This document shows, piece after piece, positions 54,147 through 62,696 of a DNA stretch of 64,000 bases. Source of the DNA: Actinomadura barringtoniae (GTDB lineage Bacteria; Actinomycetota; Actinomycetes; Streptosporangiales; Streptosporangiaceae); NCBI RefSeq assembly GCF_017573505.1, contig NZ_JAGEOJ010000004.1:310001-374000 (forward strand), written 5' to 3'. How positions within the stretch are numbered: the first letter of the stretch is position 1; each line of letters opens with the position of its first letter. The notes under the pieces are model-generated. The model made no database searches. It saw nothing but the letters and a program-made list of their open reading frames with translations, and had not been told where the DNA came from. A program made the translations under genes and the position numbers.

Positions 54147-55084
54147 GGCGTTCCACCCGGGTACAGGCCGGTGAGGCCGTGCCGTCCGATGCGGCGCGTC
54201 AGCCGGTCGCGGGTCGCGGACAGGCCCAGCGGCAGGCGCCGGATCGGCCTGCTGTACCTGGACACCCACGACAGGGCCGACTCGTCGCAGAAGCCGATGG
54301 CTCCGTGCAGCAGGTGCGCGGTGCGGAAGACCGCCTCGGCCGCCTCCAGCGCGGCCGACCGGAGCACGAGGGCGTCGTCGAGTGCCTCGGGGAGGCCTGC
54401 CTGGACGCTCCACAGCGCGTACGCGGCCAGGGCCTCGACACCGCCGCGTTCCACCTCGGCGTCGGCCAGCTGGAACCGGACGCCCTGCTGCTCGGCGAGC
54501 GTCCTGCCGAACTGCTCGCGGACGAGCACATGCGCCCGGGTCAGATCCATGGCGCGGTCGAGCATGCCGAGGAGCGTCCAGCACGGCAGGACCAGGCCGA
54601 GCGCCACGTCTCCCCCGCCGTTCTCGTCGATCGGCTGAACGTCGAGCCGGGTGACGAACGCGCTGCCGCGGGCCGAGACCTCCGAGGCCACGACCCTCGC
54701 GCGGCCACGCGCGCCGTCCGGCGTCACCGTCGTCCAGCGCAGGCCGAGCCCGGCGACCGGTCCCGCAGGCGCCGGACCGGCGACGACCACGAGACCGTCG
54801 CAATCCAGGTCGGCGGGCCGGGCGAGGCGTTCGGCGACCGGGTACGGCACCGCCCAGTACCCGGCGCTGCGGCACAGGGCCGCCGCGGCCTCCAGGTCGT
54901 CGGCGTCGCCGCGAGGTTCGAGATCGGACATCCCGAGCTCGCGCAGGATCGGTTCCACCAGCTCGCGACGTCGTCCGGGCTCCTGCTCGGCGAGCTGGAC
55001 CAGCCGGTCGCCGCCCGCCGCCTCGAAGGCGCGCGACGCCTGCCGCCCGTACTCGGCGGCCTCGCCGCTCAGCTCGATCCTCAC
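54143..55084 (-). CDS. Acyl-CoA dehydrogenase, short subunit of pair 2
   Basis: 313 residues from GTG 55084 (GTGA overlap with the long partner). The N-terminal domain is reduced. The C-terminal domain has R-E-Q-F-G-R-T-L-A-E-Q-Q-G-V and H-G-A-I-G-F-C-D-E-S-A-L-S-W, a form seen in the non-canonical partner of two-subunit acyl-CoA dehydrogenases. Not expected to work alone. Confidence 0.86.
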   Translation of the reverse strand: MRIELSGEAAEYGRQASRAFEAAGGDRLVQLAEQEPGRRRELVEPILRELGMSDLEPRGDADDLEAAAALCRSAGYWAVPYPVAERLARPADLDCDGLVVVAGPAPAGPVAGLGLRWTTVTPDGARGRARVVASEVSARGSAFVTRLDVQPIDENGGGDVALGLVLPCWTLLGMLDRAMDLTRAHVLVREQFGRTLAEQQGVRFQLADAEVERGGVEALAAYALWSVQAGLPEALDDALVLRSAALEAAEAVFRTAHLLHGAIGFCDESALSWVSRYSRPIRRLPLGLSATRDRLTRRIGRHGLTGLYPGGTP

Positions 55085-56229
55085 GAGGCCGCCAGCAGCG
55101 CGCGGGCCAGCAGGATCCGCTGAACGTCCACGCTTCCCGACGCGACGGTCGAGGCGTGCGAGTACCGCAGGTGGTCCTCCACCTCGCGGCGGAACAGCCC
55201 GGCCTCCTCGCCGTCCTCGGCCGCCAGCGCCGCGATCTCCACCAGCACCTCCGCGCTCTCCTGGTCGAGCCTGGTCACCGCGATGCGGTACGCGGCCGCG
55301 TCGCCCGGCCGGACCCGCCCCTCGTCCTGCAGCGCGATGACGCGGTAGGCGAGCAGCCGCGCGCGGCGGCAGTGCGTCAGCATCCGCGCCCAGCGCACCC
55401 GCAGCTCGCCCGGCAGGCTCTCCCAGCCGTCACCGAGGACGCGCGGTGCATTCTGGAGCAGCCGTTCGCAGCGCGCGTAGCGGGCGATGCCGACGCGTTC
55501 GAACGACAGGACCTCCTGAACGACCGCCCAGCCGCCGTCCACGTCGCCGAGCACGTCGGCCGCGGTGACCCGGACGTCGTTGAAGAACACCTCGTTGAGG
55601 TGGTGCGGGCCCATCAGGGAGCCGATCGGACGGACCTCGATGCCGGGGGCGTCCATCGGCACCAGGAAGATCGTGAGCCCTTCCTGGCGTCGCTCGCGCC
55701 GGGCGGTACGGGCGAGCAGGAAGCACCACCGGGCCATGGTCGCGTAGGACGTCCAGACCTTCTGGCCCGAGATCAGCCACCCGTCGCCGTCGGGCCGGGC
55801 CGTCGTGCGCAGCGACGCCAGATCCGAGCCCGCGTCGGGCTCGCTGAAGCCCTGGCACCAGATGACCTCGCCGCGCGCGATCGGCGGGAGGTGGCGGCGG
55901 CTCTGCTCCGGCGTGCCGTGCCGCATGATCGTGGGCCCGACCCAGTTGACGCCCATGTACTGCGCGCCGCGCGGCTCCTGGTGCGCCCACATCTCCTCGC
56001 GGACGACGGTCTGCTCCCAGGGCGAGGCGCCCCACCCGCCGTACTCCCGCGGCCAGGCCGGGCAGAGCAGGCCGCGCTCGGCGAGCAGCCGGCAGAACTT
56101 CTGTGCGGTCTCCAGGTCCTCGGGGTCGTCGGTGAAGGCCCCGAGGTAGCCGCGCGGAACGTGCTCCGCCACCAGCCTGCGCAACTCGGCGCGGAGCTCC
56201 GCGGCGGCCGGACCCATCGAGAAGTCCAT
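55081..56229 (-). CDS. Acyl-CoA dehydrogenase, long subunit of pair 2
   Basis: 382 residues from ATG 56229. Q-G-F-S-E-P-D-A-G-S-D-L-A is intact and nearly identical to pair 1. The C-terminal G-G-T-S-E-I-Q-R motif is replaced by A-S-G-S-V-D-V-Q-R. No ribosome binding site precedes the ATG, and a possible -10 lies about 12 bp upstream, so translation may be leaderless. It heads the dehydrogenase/hydratase part of the operon. Confidence 0.88.
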   Translation of the reverse strand: MDFSMGPAAAELRAELRRLVAEHVPRGYLGAFTDDPEDLETAQKFCRLLAERGLLCPAWPREYGGWGASPWEQTVVREEMWAHQEPRGAQYMGVNWVGPTIMRHGTPEQSRRHLPPIARGEVIWCQGFSEPDAGSDLASLRTTARPDGDGWLISGQKVWTSYATMARWCFLLARTARRERRQEGLTIFLVPMDAPGIEVRPIGSLMGPHHLNEVFFNDVRVTAADVLGDVDGGWAVVQEVLSFERVGIARYARCERLLQNAPRVLGDGWESLPGELRVRWARMLTHCRRARLLAYRVIALQDEGRVRPGDAAAYRIAVTRLDQESAEVLVEIAALAAEDGEEAGLFRREVEDHLRYSHASTVASGSVDVQRILLARALLAAS

Positions 56230-56276
56230 GGGACGAAGATAGGTAATCCTTATAATATTTGCAATGCTTGCATCGC
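56230..56276 (-). promoter_or_regulatory. Internal promoter region with palindrome
   Basis: An AT-rich island before the dehydrogenase gene. On the minus strand TTGCAA and TATCTT are 17 bp apart and could be -35 and -10. TGCAA-TGC-TTGCA (56260-56272) is a perfect repeat covering the -35. ATCCTTA at 56246-56252 repeats half of the palindrome at 59424-59437, so the GntR protein may act at both. Confidence 0.5.
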
Positions 56277-57053
56277 TCAGCGGGCGGTCCAGCCGCCGTC
56301 GACCACGACCGTCTGCCCGGTGACATAGCCTCCGGCGTCGCTCACCAGCCACAGCACGGCGCCGACGATGTCGTCCGCGGTGCCCTCCTTCGGCAGCGGG
56401 GTGTTGCGGCGCAGGTACTCGGCGCCGCGCTCGGTCTCGTAGAGCGGGCCGGTGATCTCGCTGCGGAAGAAGCCGGGGGCGACGGTGTTCACCCGGATGG
56501 AGTGCCGTGCCCACTGCACGGCCAGCTCGGCGGTCAGTCCGGACAGACCGGCCTTGGCGCCCGCGTAGGACGCCTGCGGGATGCCGGGGACGCCGACCCG
56601 GCCGCTGATGGACGAGATGTTGACGATCGCGCCCCGGCCCACGGCGCGCATGTGCGGGAAGACTCCCTGCGCGAGCAGGAACGGCGCGACCAGGTTGAGG
56701 TCGAGGGTCCCGCGGATCGCATCGAGGGGTTCGGACTCGGCGCGTTCGGAAGTGAACATGCTCCCCGCCGCGTTGACGAGGATCTCCGGCTCGCCCAGTC
56801 CCTCAACGACCGCCGGTACGACCGAGCCGACCCGGTCGAGGTCGGACAGGTCGCAGGCGACCGCGAGGCCGCCGATCCGTTCGGCCAGTTCGGCCAGCCG
56901 GTCGGCGCGGCGGGCGACCACCGCGACCCGCGCGCCCGCCGAGGCCAGTGCCTCCGCCACTGAGGCTCCGAGGCCCGACGAGGCCCCGGTCACGATCGCG
57001 ACGCGGCCGTCGAGGCCGAACATCCGCAGAGCGACGTCGCGGTCCGGCGCCAC
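56277..57053 (-). CDS. SDR family oxidoreductase
   Basis: 258 residues from GTG 57053 (GGGAGA upstream); ATG 57023 is an alternative. T-G-A-S-S-G-L-G binds the cofactor, N-A-A-G replaces N-N-A-G, Ser lies in N-I-S-S-I and the pair in Y-A-G-A-K. Placed between the GntR gene and the dehydrogenase genes, it probably acts as a hydroxyacyl-CoA dehydrogenase. Confidence 0.86.
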   Translation of the reverse strand: MAPDRDVALRMFGLDGRVAIVTGASSGLGASVAEALASAGARVAVVARRADRLAELAERIGGLAVACDLSDLDRVGSVVPAVVEGLGEPEILVNAAGSMFTSERAESEPLDAIRGTLDLNLVAPFLLAQGVFPHMRAVGRGAIVNISSISGRVGVPGIPQASYAGAKAGLSGLTAELAVQWARHSIRVNTVAPGFFRSEITGPLYETERGAEYLRRNTPLPKEGTADDIVGAVLWLVSDAGGYVTGQTVVVDGGWTAR

Positions 57054-57099
57054 GCAGGTCTCCCTTCACCGCGAACCGGCCGGGGCGCGATCTGCCGCC

Positions 57100-57903
57100 T
57101 CAGCCGCGGCGGAACCGCATCCGGCTCCGGCTGGACGCCGCGTCGATCACCCTGTCCTCGAACGTGCGGCACACCCAGTGCTGGGTCGCCGTGAGGTGCT
57201 CGCGCGCGAGCCGTTCGGCCCTGCGCGCGTCGCCCTTGGCGATGCTCCTCACCAGCCGCTCGTGGGCCTTGTGGGCGACGGCACGGTCTTCGGGCGACGG
57301 GTAGGCGCCGCGCGACATCTGCACGTCCGCCCAGGCCTCTTCCTGGACCGACCAGAGCGACGTCAGGCTCTTCACGACCACGCGGAGGGTGGCGTTGGGG
57401 TCGAAGCCCACCAGGACGTCATGGAACTCGCGCGAGGCCCGGGTGAAGGCCGCGCCGTCGTCGATGCAGTCCTTGCCCTCGGCGAGCAGCTCCTCCAGCC
57501 GGGGCACCACGACCTCCTCGCGGTCCGGCCGTTCCGCGCAGCGCGCCGCCGACTGCGGTTCGAGGTTCGCCAGGGCGTCGCCGAGGTCGGGGACCCTGAC
57601 CTGCATCGCCTGAAGGGTCACCCCGAGGGCGTAGCCGGCGGTCCCGATGTCGGGGGCGTGCACGACGGCGCCGCCGCGGTTGCCGCGCCGGACGGTGATG
57701 AAGCCCTCGGTCTCCAGGATGCGCAGCGCCTCCCGGACCGACGGGTAGCTCACGCCGAACTCGGTGACGAGCTCGTCCTGCTTCGGAAGCGAGGAGCCGT
57801 CGACGATGCCACCCGCGAGGATCCGGTCGCGGAGCTCGGAGGCGACCAGTTCGGCCATGCGCAGCTGCGAGACCTTGGCGTGCTGAGCTCCTGCACGTTC
57901 CAT
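57100..57903 (-). CDS. GntR family regulator, FadR/FCD type
   Basis: 267 residues. The winged helix (about residues 15-80) has L-P-K-Q-D-E-L-V-T-E-F-G-V-S-Y-P-S-V-R-E-A-L-R-I-L-E; the helical FCD domain follows with metal-site His residues (E-F-H-D-V and H-E-R-L-V). It lies within the operon, 24 bp after the ligase gene, and probably senses an acyl-CoA or acid to control both divergent operons at 59407-59460. Confidence 0.88.
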   Translation of the reverse strand: MERAGAQHAKVSQLRMAELVASELRDRILAGGIVDGSSLPKQDELVTEFGVSYPSVREALRILETEGFITVRRGNRGGAVVHAPDIGTAGYALGVTLQAMQVRVPDLGDALANLEPQSAARCAERPDREEVVVPRLEELLAEGKDCIDDGAAFTRASREFHDVLVGFDPNATLRVVVKSLTSLWSVQEEAWADVQMSRGAYPSPEDRAVAHKAHERLVRSIAKGDARRAERLAREHLTATQHWVCRTFEDRVIDAASSRSRMRFRRG

Positions 57904-57927
57904 GATTGCAAGATTAGCAGGGATGGC

Positions 57928-59406
57928 TCACTCCCCCGTTCGCGACGCGACCAGGTCGCTCAGCCCGGCACGCAGGACCTTGCCCATGGCGTTCACCGGC
58001 AGCGCCTCGACCTGCGACCAGACTTCCGGGACCTTGTACGGCGCGAGCTCGTTCCGGCAGAGCCGCGTGAGCACGGCGAAGTCGAGCGGTGGACCGGCGC
58101 TCTCGACCACGGCGGCCACCCGTTGCCCGAGCCGTTCGTCGGGAACGCCGCACACCGCGACCCGGGCGACGTCCGGGTGCGCCGAGATGACCCGTTCGAC
58201 TTCGAGCGGGTAGATGTTCGCCCCTCCCCTGACGATGACCAGCTTCTTGCGGTCGATGACCGTCAGCCAGCCGTCCTCGTCGACGGTCCCGACGTCGCCG
58301 GTGGGGATCGGCCCGGGTTCGGGAGGTCTGACGCGGCCTTCCTCCCAGTACCCGAGCATCGGCGTCCACGCGTCGGCCCATCGCCCCAAGCTCGTCCCGC
58401 CCAGCCGCAGCTCGCCGGCCCCGCCCGACGCGAGGCGGCGGCCCTCGTCGTCGTAGGACGCGACGTCGTAGTGCGGCAGCACACGGCCGCTCGCGCGCGG
58501 CCGCCACTCGCTTCCCGGCGGGTCGATCGACACGACGGTCGGCGCCTCGGTGAGCCCGTACGTCACCCGGGGAACCAGGCCGTGCGCCTCGGCGAACGCG
58601 TGCCGTACGGAGTCGGAGGTGTCGCCGCCTCCGCTCCACACCTCACGGAGGGAGGCGAGGTCCGCCTCCGGACGCCGGGCCAGGTCGTAGAGCTGCGCGG
58701 GCGCGCCGTTCCAGACGGTGACGCGTCGCGCGGCGATCCAGTCGGCGACCCCGGCGGCGTCGCGCCGGTCCATCACGATCGAGCACCCGCCCGCCTGCGC
58801 GGTGAGCAGGGTGGACAGGACCATCAGGTTGAGGATCGTGAGCGGGAAGCTGTCGCCCTTGCGCAGGTCCGGCCCCCATCCCCTGGTGGCGGTGAGCACC
58901 GCGCCGGGCAGAAGCAGGTTGCGCTGGCTGTGCACGACGGCCTTGGGGCGGCCCGAGGTTCCGCTGGTGAACGCGATCCCGGCGGGCGTGTCGATGTCCT
59001 GCTCGACTGCGGGCGCCTTCTCATCCCGGGCCATCAGGCTCGCCCACCGATCCGGATGAACGCAGGCCGGTCCGTCCAGGAGGCAGCGCGGCCCCGCCAG
59101 CACGATCGCCGGGTCGCAGAGGTCGTGCAGTTCCCACTGCTCTGCCGGCGCGAGGGTCTCGCCGATCCCCGCCCACACGGCGCCGATCCGCTGCGCGCCG
59201 TGGAAGGCGGCGACGATGTCCAGGTCGTTCGGGAGGCAGGCCGCGACGCGGTCGCCGGGACGCACGCCGAGCGACCAGAGCGCGCCCGCCGCCCGCCGCG
59301 CCCGGTCGTCGAGCCCGGCGTAGGACCACGCCCCCGAGGCCGCCTCGACCGCCGTGGCCTGCGGGCGTTCCGCCAGCGACGCGTCCAGGACCCGTGCGAT
59401 GCTCAC
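57928..59406 (-). CDS. Acyl-CoA synthetase (AMP-binding enzyme)
   Basis: 492 residues from GTG 59406. The phosphate loop is T-S-G-T-S-G-R-P-K, followed by Y-G-L-T-E-A, D-R-K-K-L-V-I-V-R-G-G-A-N and N-A-M-G-K-V with the catalytic Lys. No ribosome binding site is visible, suggesting leaderless translation. First gene of the minus-strand CoA operon; it would activate the acid that the dehydrogenase pairs then process. Confidence 0.9.
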   Translation of the reverse strand: MSIARVLDASLAERPQATAVEAASGAWSYAGLDDRARRAAGALWSLGVRPGDRVAACLPNDLDIVAAFHGAQRIGAVWAGIGETLAPAEQWELHDLCDPAIVLAGPRCLLDGPACVHPDRWASLMARDEKAPAVEQDIDTPAGIAFTSGTSGRPKAVVHSQRNLLLPGAVLTATRGWGPDLRKGDSFPLTILNLMVLSTLLTAQAGGCSIVMDRRDAAGVADWIAARRVTVWNGAPAQLYDLARRPEADLASLREVWSGGGDTSDSVRHAFAEAHGLVPRVTYGLTEAPTVVSIDPPGSEWRPRASGRVLPHYDVASYDDEGRRLASGGAGELRLGGTSLGRWADAWTPMLGYWEEGRVRPPEPGPIPTGDVGTVDEDGWLTVIDRKKLVIVRGGANIYPLEVERVISAHPDVARVAVCGVPDERLGQRVAAVVESAGPPLDFAVLTRLCRNELAPYKVPEVWSQVEALPVNAMGKVLRAGLSDLVASRTGE

Positions 59407-59460
59407 GAAATCTTGATAGCACTATCCTTACAAGGATTCTACCTTTAGGCTCGGTGGCGT
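59407..59460. promoter_or_regulatory. Compact bidirectional promoter with two palindromes
   Basis: Only 54 bp separate the divergent ligase and CoA-transferase starts. GATAG-CA-CTATC (59415-59426) and ATCCTT-AC-AAGGAT (59424-59437) overlap by three bases. Candidate -35 TTGATA begins at 59413. Neither gene has a good ribosome binding site, so both transcripts may begin at or near their start codons. Confidence 0.6.
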
Positions 59461-60603
59461 ATGGAACACACAGGCCCGCTGTCGGGGGTGCGCGTCGTCG
59501 ACCTGACGGCCATGGTGATGGGCCCGTACTGCACGCAGATCATGGCCGACATGGGCGCGGACGTGATCAAGATCGAGCCGCCGGCGGGCGACAACACCCG
59601 CTACATCTCGGCCGGGCCCGAGCCGGGCATGGCGGGCGTGTTCGTCAACGCCAACCGCGGCAAGCGGAGCGTCGTGCTGGATCTGCGCGACGGCGACGGC
59701 AAGCGGGCGCTGCGCGGGCTGATCGAGGGCGCCGACGTGTTCATCCACTCGATGCGGGCCAAGGCGATCGCCAGGCTCGGGTTCGGCTACGACGACGTGG
59801 CCTCGGTCAACCCGTCGATCGTCTACACCAACTGCTACGGCTACGGGCGGCGCGGCCCCGACGCCGATCTCACCGCCTACGACGACACCATCCAGGCCGA
59901 GTGCGGGCTGACGTACGCGCAGGGCCGCCTCACGGGCGAGACCGGCTACGTCGCCACGATCATGGCCGACAAGGTCGCCGGGATGACCGCGCTCTACGCG
60001 ACCATGATGGCGCTGTTCCATCGCGAGCGGACCGGCGAGGGCCAGGAGGTCGAGGTCGCGATGTTCGAGACCATGGCCGCGTTCATGTTGGTCGAGCACG
60101 CCAACGGCGCGATGTTCAGCCCGCCGCTCGGCACCGCGGCCTACCCGCGTGCCGTGGCGCCCAACCGCAGGCCCTACCGCACCAAGGACGGGCACATCGC
60201 CGCGCTGGTCTACAACGACAAGCAGTGGACGGCGTTCGTCGAAGCCGTGCGGCCACCGTGGGCCGACGAACGCTTCGCCACGCTCGAACTGCGCTCGCGC
60301 GAGATCGACACCGTCTACGGGCTCCTGGGCGAGACCTTCGCCCAGCGCACGACGGGCGAGTGGCTCGCCCTGCTGCGTTCACTGGACATTCCCGCCGCGC
60401 CGGTCAGGACGCTCGACGAGCTCTTCGACAATCCGCACCTGAACGAGGCGGGCTTCTTCGAGACGGTGGACTCCCCCAACGGCCCCGTGCGCTTTCCCGG
60501 GCCGCCTGCATGGTTCTCCCGGACGCCGGGCCGGGTCGCCGGGCCCGCGCCCCGGCTCGGCGCGCACACCGAGGACGTGCTGGGCGAGCTGAACATCACG
60601 TGA
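59461..60603 (+). CDS. CaiB/BaiF family III CoA-transferase
   Basis: 380 residues. N-terminal G-V-R-V-V-D-L-T and D-V-I-K-I-E-P-P bind CoA; the catalytic Asp is expected in A-Y-D-D-T-I-Q-A; V-A-M-F-E-T-M-A-A is typical of the group. It would move CoA from a donor such as succinyl-CoA to a carboxylic acid. First gene of the plus-strand operon with a dehydrogenase and a CitE-like lyase. Confidence 0.9.
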   Translation: MEHTGPLSGVRVVDLTAMVMGPYCTQIMADMGADVIKIEPPAGDNTRYISAGPEPGMAGVFVNANRGKRSVVLDLRDGDGKRALRGLIEGADVFIHSMRAKAIARLGFGYDDVASVNPSIVYTNCYGYGRRGPDADLTAYDDTIQAECGLTYAQGRLTGETGYVATIMADKVAGMTALYATMMALFHRERTGEGQEVEVAMFETMAAFMLVEHANGAMFSPPLGTAAYPRAVAPNRRPYRTKDGHIAALVYNDKQWTAFVEAVRPPWADERFATLELRSREIDTVYGLLGETFAQRTTGEWLALLRSLDIPAAPVRTLDELFDNPHLNEAGFFETVDSPNGPVRFPGPPAWFSRTPGRVAGPAPRLGAHTEDVLGELNIT

Positions 60604-60613
60604 GGACGGCGAC

Positions 60614-61780
60614 GTGGACTTCTCCCTGACCGACGACCAGCGGCTCATCCGGGCCACGGTCCTGGAGCACTGCTCCCGGTTCCCCGACGACTACTGGCTG
60701 GAGCGCGACGAGGACGGCGTCTTCCCGCACGACTTCCACAAGGCGATGGCGGACGCCGGATGGCTGGGCATCGCGATGCCCGAGCCCGTCGGCGGCGCGG
60801 GGCTCGGCATCACCGAGGCCGCGATCATGATGCAGGCCGTCGCAGAGTCGGGCGGCGGGATGGCCGCGGCCTCCAGCATCCACGGCCCGGTCTTCAGCCT
60901 GCAGCCGGTCGCGCAGTTCGGCACCGAGGAGCAGCGGCAGCGGATGATCCCGCCGGTGCTGACCGGCGCGGAGCGCATGTGCTTCGCGGTGACCGAGCCG
61001 AACGCCGGGCTCGACACCACCAAGCTCACGACGCGGGCGGAACGGCGCGACGGCGGCTACCTGGTCAACGGCGAGAAGGTCTGGATCTCGGTCGCCCAGG
61101 TGGCCGGCAAGATGATGCTGCTCGCGCGCACGACCCCGCTGGACGAGGTGAAGCGCAAGACGGACGGGTTGTCGCTGTTCTTCACCGACCTCGACCGGTC
61201 GAAGATCGAGGTCCGGGCGATCCGCAAGATGGGCCGCCACGCGGTGGACTCCAACCTGCTGTTCATCTCCGACCTGTGGATCCCGGAGGAGGACCGCATC
61301 GGGGCCGAGGGCGACGGCTTCAAGATCATCCTGCACGGGCTGAACCCCGAGCGGATCCTGCTCGGCGCCGAGGCGATCGGGCTCGGCCGCGCCGCGATCC
61401 AGCGCGCCGCCCGCTACGCGCGCGAACGCGTCGTCTTCGACCGTCCCATCGGCATGAACCAGGGCATCCAGCATCCGCTCGCCAAGTGCTGGGCACAGCT
61501 GGAGGCCGCCGACCTCATGATCATGAAGGCCGCGTCGCTGTTCGACGCGGGGCGGGACTGCGGCGTCGAGGCGAACGCGGGAAAGTACCTGGCGGCCGAG
61601 GCCGGGTTCGAGGCCTGCCACACCGCGATGCTGACCCTGGGCGGGATGGGCTACGCGCAGGAATACCACGTCGAGCGCTACCTGCGGGAGATCCTCATCC
61701 CCCGTACGGCCCCCGTCAGCCCGCACATGATCCTCAACTTCCTGGCCGAGAAGGTCCTCGGCATGCCCAAGTCGTACTGA
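60614..61780 (+). CDS. Acyl-CoA dehydrogenase
   Basis: 388 residues from GTG 60614 (GAGGA upstream). F-A-V-T-E-P-N-A-G-L-D-T-T is the flavin loop, V-W-I-S-V the strand after it, and E-Y-H-V-E-R-Y-L-R-E holds the expected catalytic Glu. It is a single-subunit type, unlike the two pairs on the other strand, and probably desaturates the acid activated by the preceding CoA-transferase. Confidence 0.9.
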   Translation: MDFSLTDDQRLIRATVLEHCSRFPDDYWLERDEDGVFPHDFHKAMADAGWLGIAMPEPVGGAGLGITEAAIMMQAVAESGGGMAAASSIHGPVFSLQPVAQFGTEEQRQRMIPPVLTGAERMCFAVTEPNAGLDTTKLTTRAERRDGGYLVNGEKVWISVAQVAGKMMLLARTTPLDEVKRKTDGLSLFFTDLDRSKIEVRAIRKMGRHAVDSNLLFISDLWIPEEDRIGAEGDGFKIILHGLNPERILLGAEAIGLGRAAIQRAARYARERVVFDRPIGMNQGIQHPLAKCWAQLEAADLMIMKAASLFDAGRDCGVEANAGKYLAAEAGFEACHTAMLTLGGMGYAQEYHVERYLREILIPRTAPVSPHMILNFLAEKVLGMPKSY

Positions 61781-61802
61781 GGAACTCCGACCGAGGAGAA
61801 CG

Positions 61803-62696
61803 ATGACCGGATTCAGCGCGCGTTCCTGGTTGTTCGCCCCCGGCGACAGCGACCGGAAGATGGCGAAGGCCGCGGCCGGGACGGCCGACGTCGTCGTCCT
61901 CGACCTGGAGGACGCGGTCACCGAGGAGACGAAGCCGAAGGCACGCGCGATGGTCGCGGCCTTCCTCGCCGACCGGCCGGAGGAGGACAGGCACCGGCTC
62001 TGGGTGCGCATCAATCCGCTCGACGGACCGCACGCGCTGGCCGATCTCGCTGCCGTGATTCCAGCACGGCCCGGAGGCGTGATGCTGCCCAAGGCGCGCG
62101 GCCGCCACGACGTGGAGACGCTGGACCACTACCTGTCGGCGCTGGAGGTGGCCGCCGGGACCGAACGGGGCGCGACGAAGGTCATCGTGCTGGTGACCGA
62201 GACGGCCGAGGCCATGTTCACCACCGGCACCTACCAGGGCGCGCCCAGGGTGGTCGCCATGACCTGGGGCGCGGAGGACCTGGCCGACTCCGTGGGCGCC
62301 AGCGCCAACCGCACACCCGACGGGAGTTATGGCTTCACGTACGAGCTGGCCAGGAGCCTGTGCCTGCTCGGCGCCGCCGCCGCAGGCGTGCTGCCCGTCG
62401 AGACGATCCACGGCGACTTCCGTGACCTGGAGGGGCTGTGTGAGCGGGCCGCGAGGGTACGCCGTGACGGCTATCGCGGCATGCTCGCCATCCATCCCGA
62501 CCAGGTCGAGGTGATCAACGCGGCGTTCACGCCCACCGCGCAGGAGCTGGCCGCCGCCCAGCAGATCGTCGACCTCTTCGCGGCCAACCCGGGCGCGGGC
62601 ACGGTCGCCCACCACGGCGCCATGCTGGACCGCCCGCATCTCGCCCGCGCCCAGGCGCTCCTGGCGGCAGGAGGAACGCAGGGAGAGGGCACGTGA
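61803..62696 (+). CDS. CitE-like CoA ester lyase (HpcH/HpaI family)
   Basis: 297 residues from ATG 61803 (GAGGAGA upstream). D-L-E-D-A-V near residue 34, the metal-site W-G-A-E-D-L and I-H-P-D-Q-V are the CitE/malyl-CoA lyase marks. Stand-alone CitE proteins cleave citramalyl-CoA, malyl-CoA or beta-methylmalyl-CoA to acetyl-CoA or pyruvate-type products. Coupled to the next gene by GTGA. Confidence 0.88.
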   Translation: MTGFSARSWLFAPGDSDRKMAKAAAGTADVVVLDLEDAVTEETKPKARAMVAAFLADRPEEDRHRLWVRINPLDGPHALADLAAVIPARPGGVMLPKARGRHDVETLDHYLSALEVAAGTERGATKVIVLVTETAEAMFTTGTYQGAPRVVAMTWGAEDLADSVGASANRTPDGSYGFTYELARSLCLLGAAAAGVLPVETIHGDFRDLEGLCERAARVRRDGYRGMLAIHPDQVEVINAAFTPTAQELAAAQQIVDLFAANPGAGTVAHHGAMLDRPHLARAQALLAAGGTQGEGT

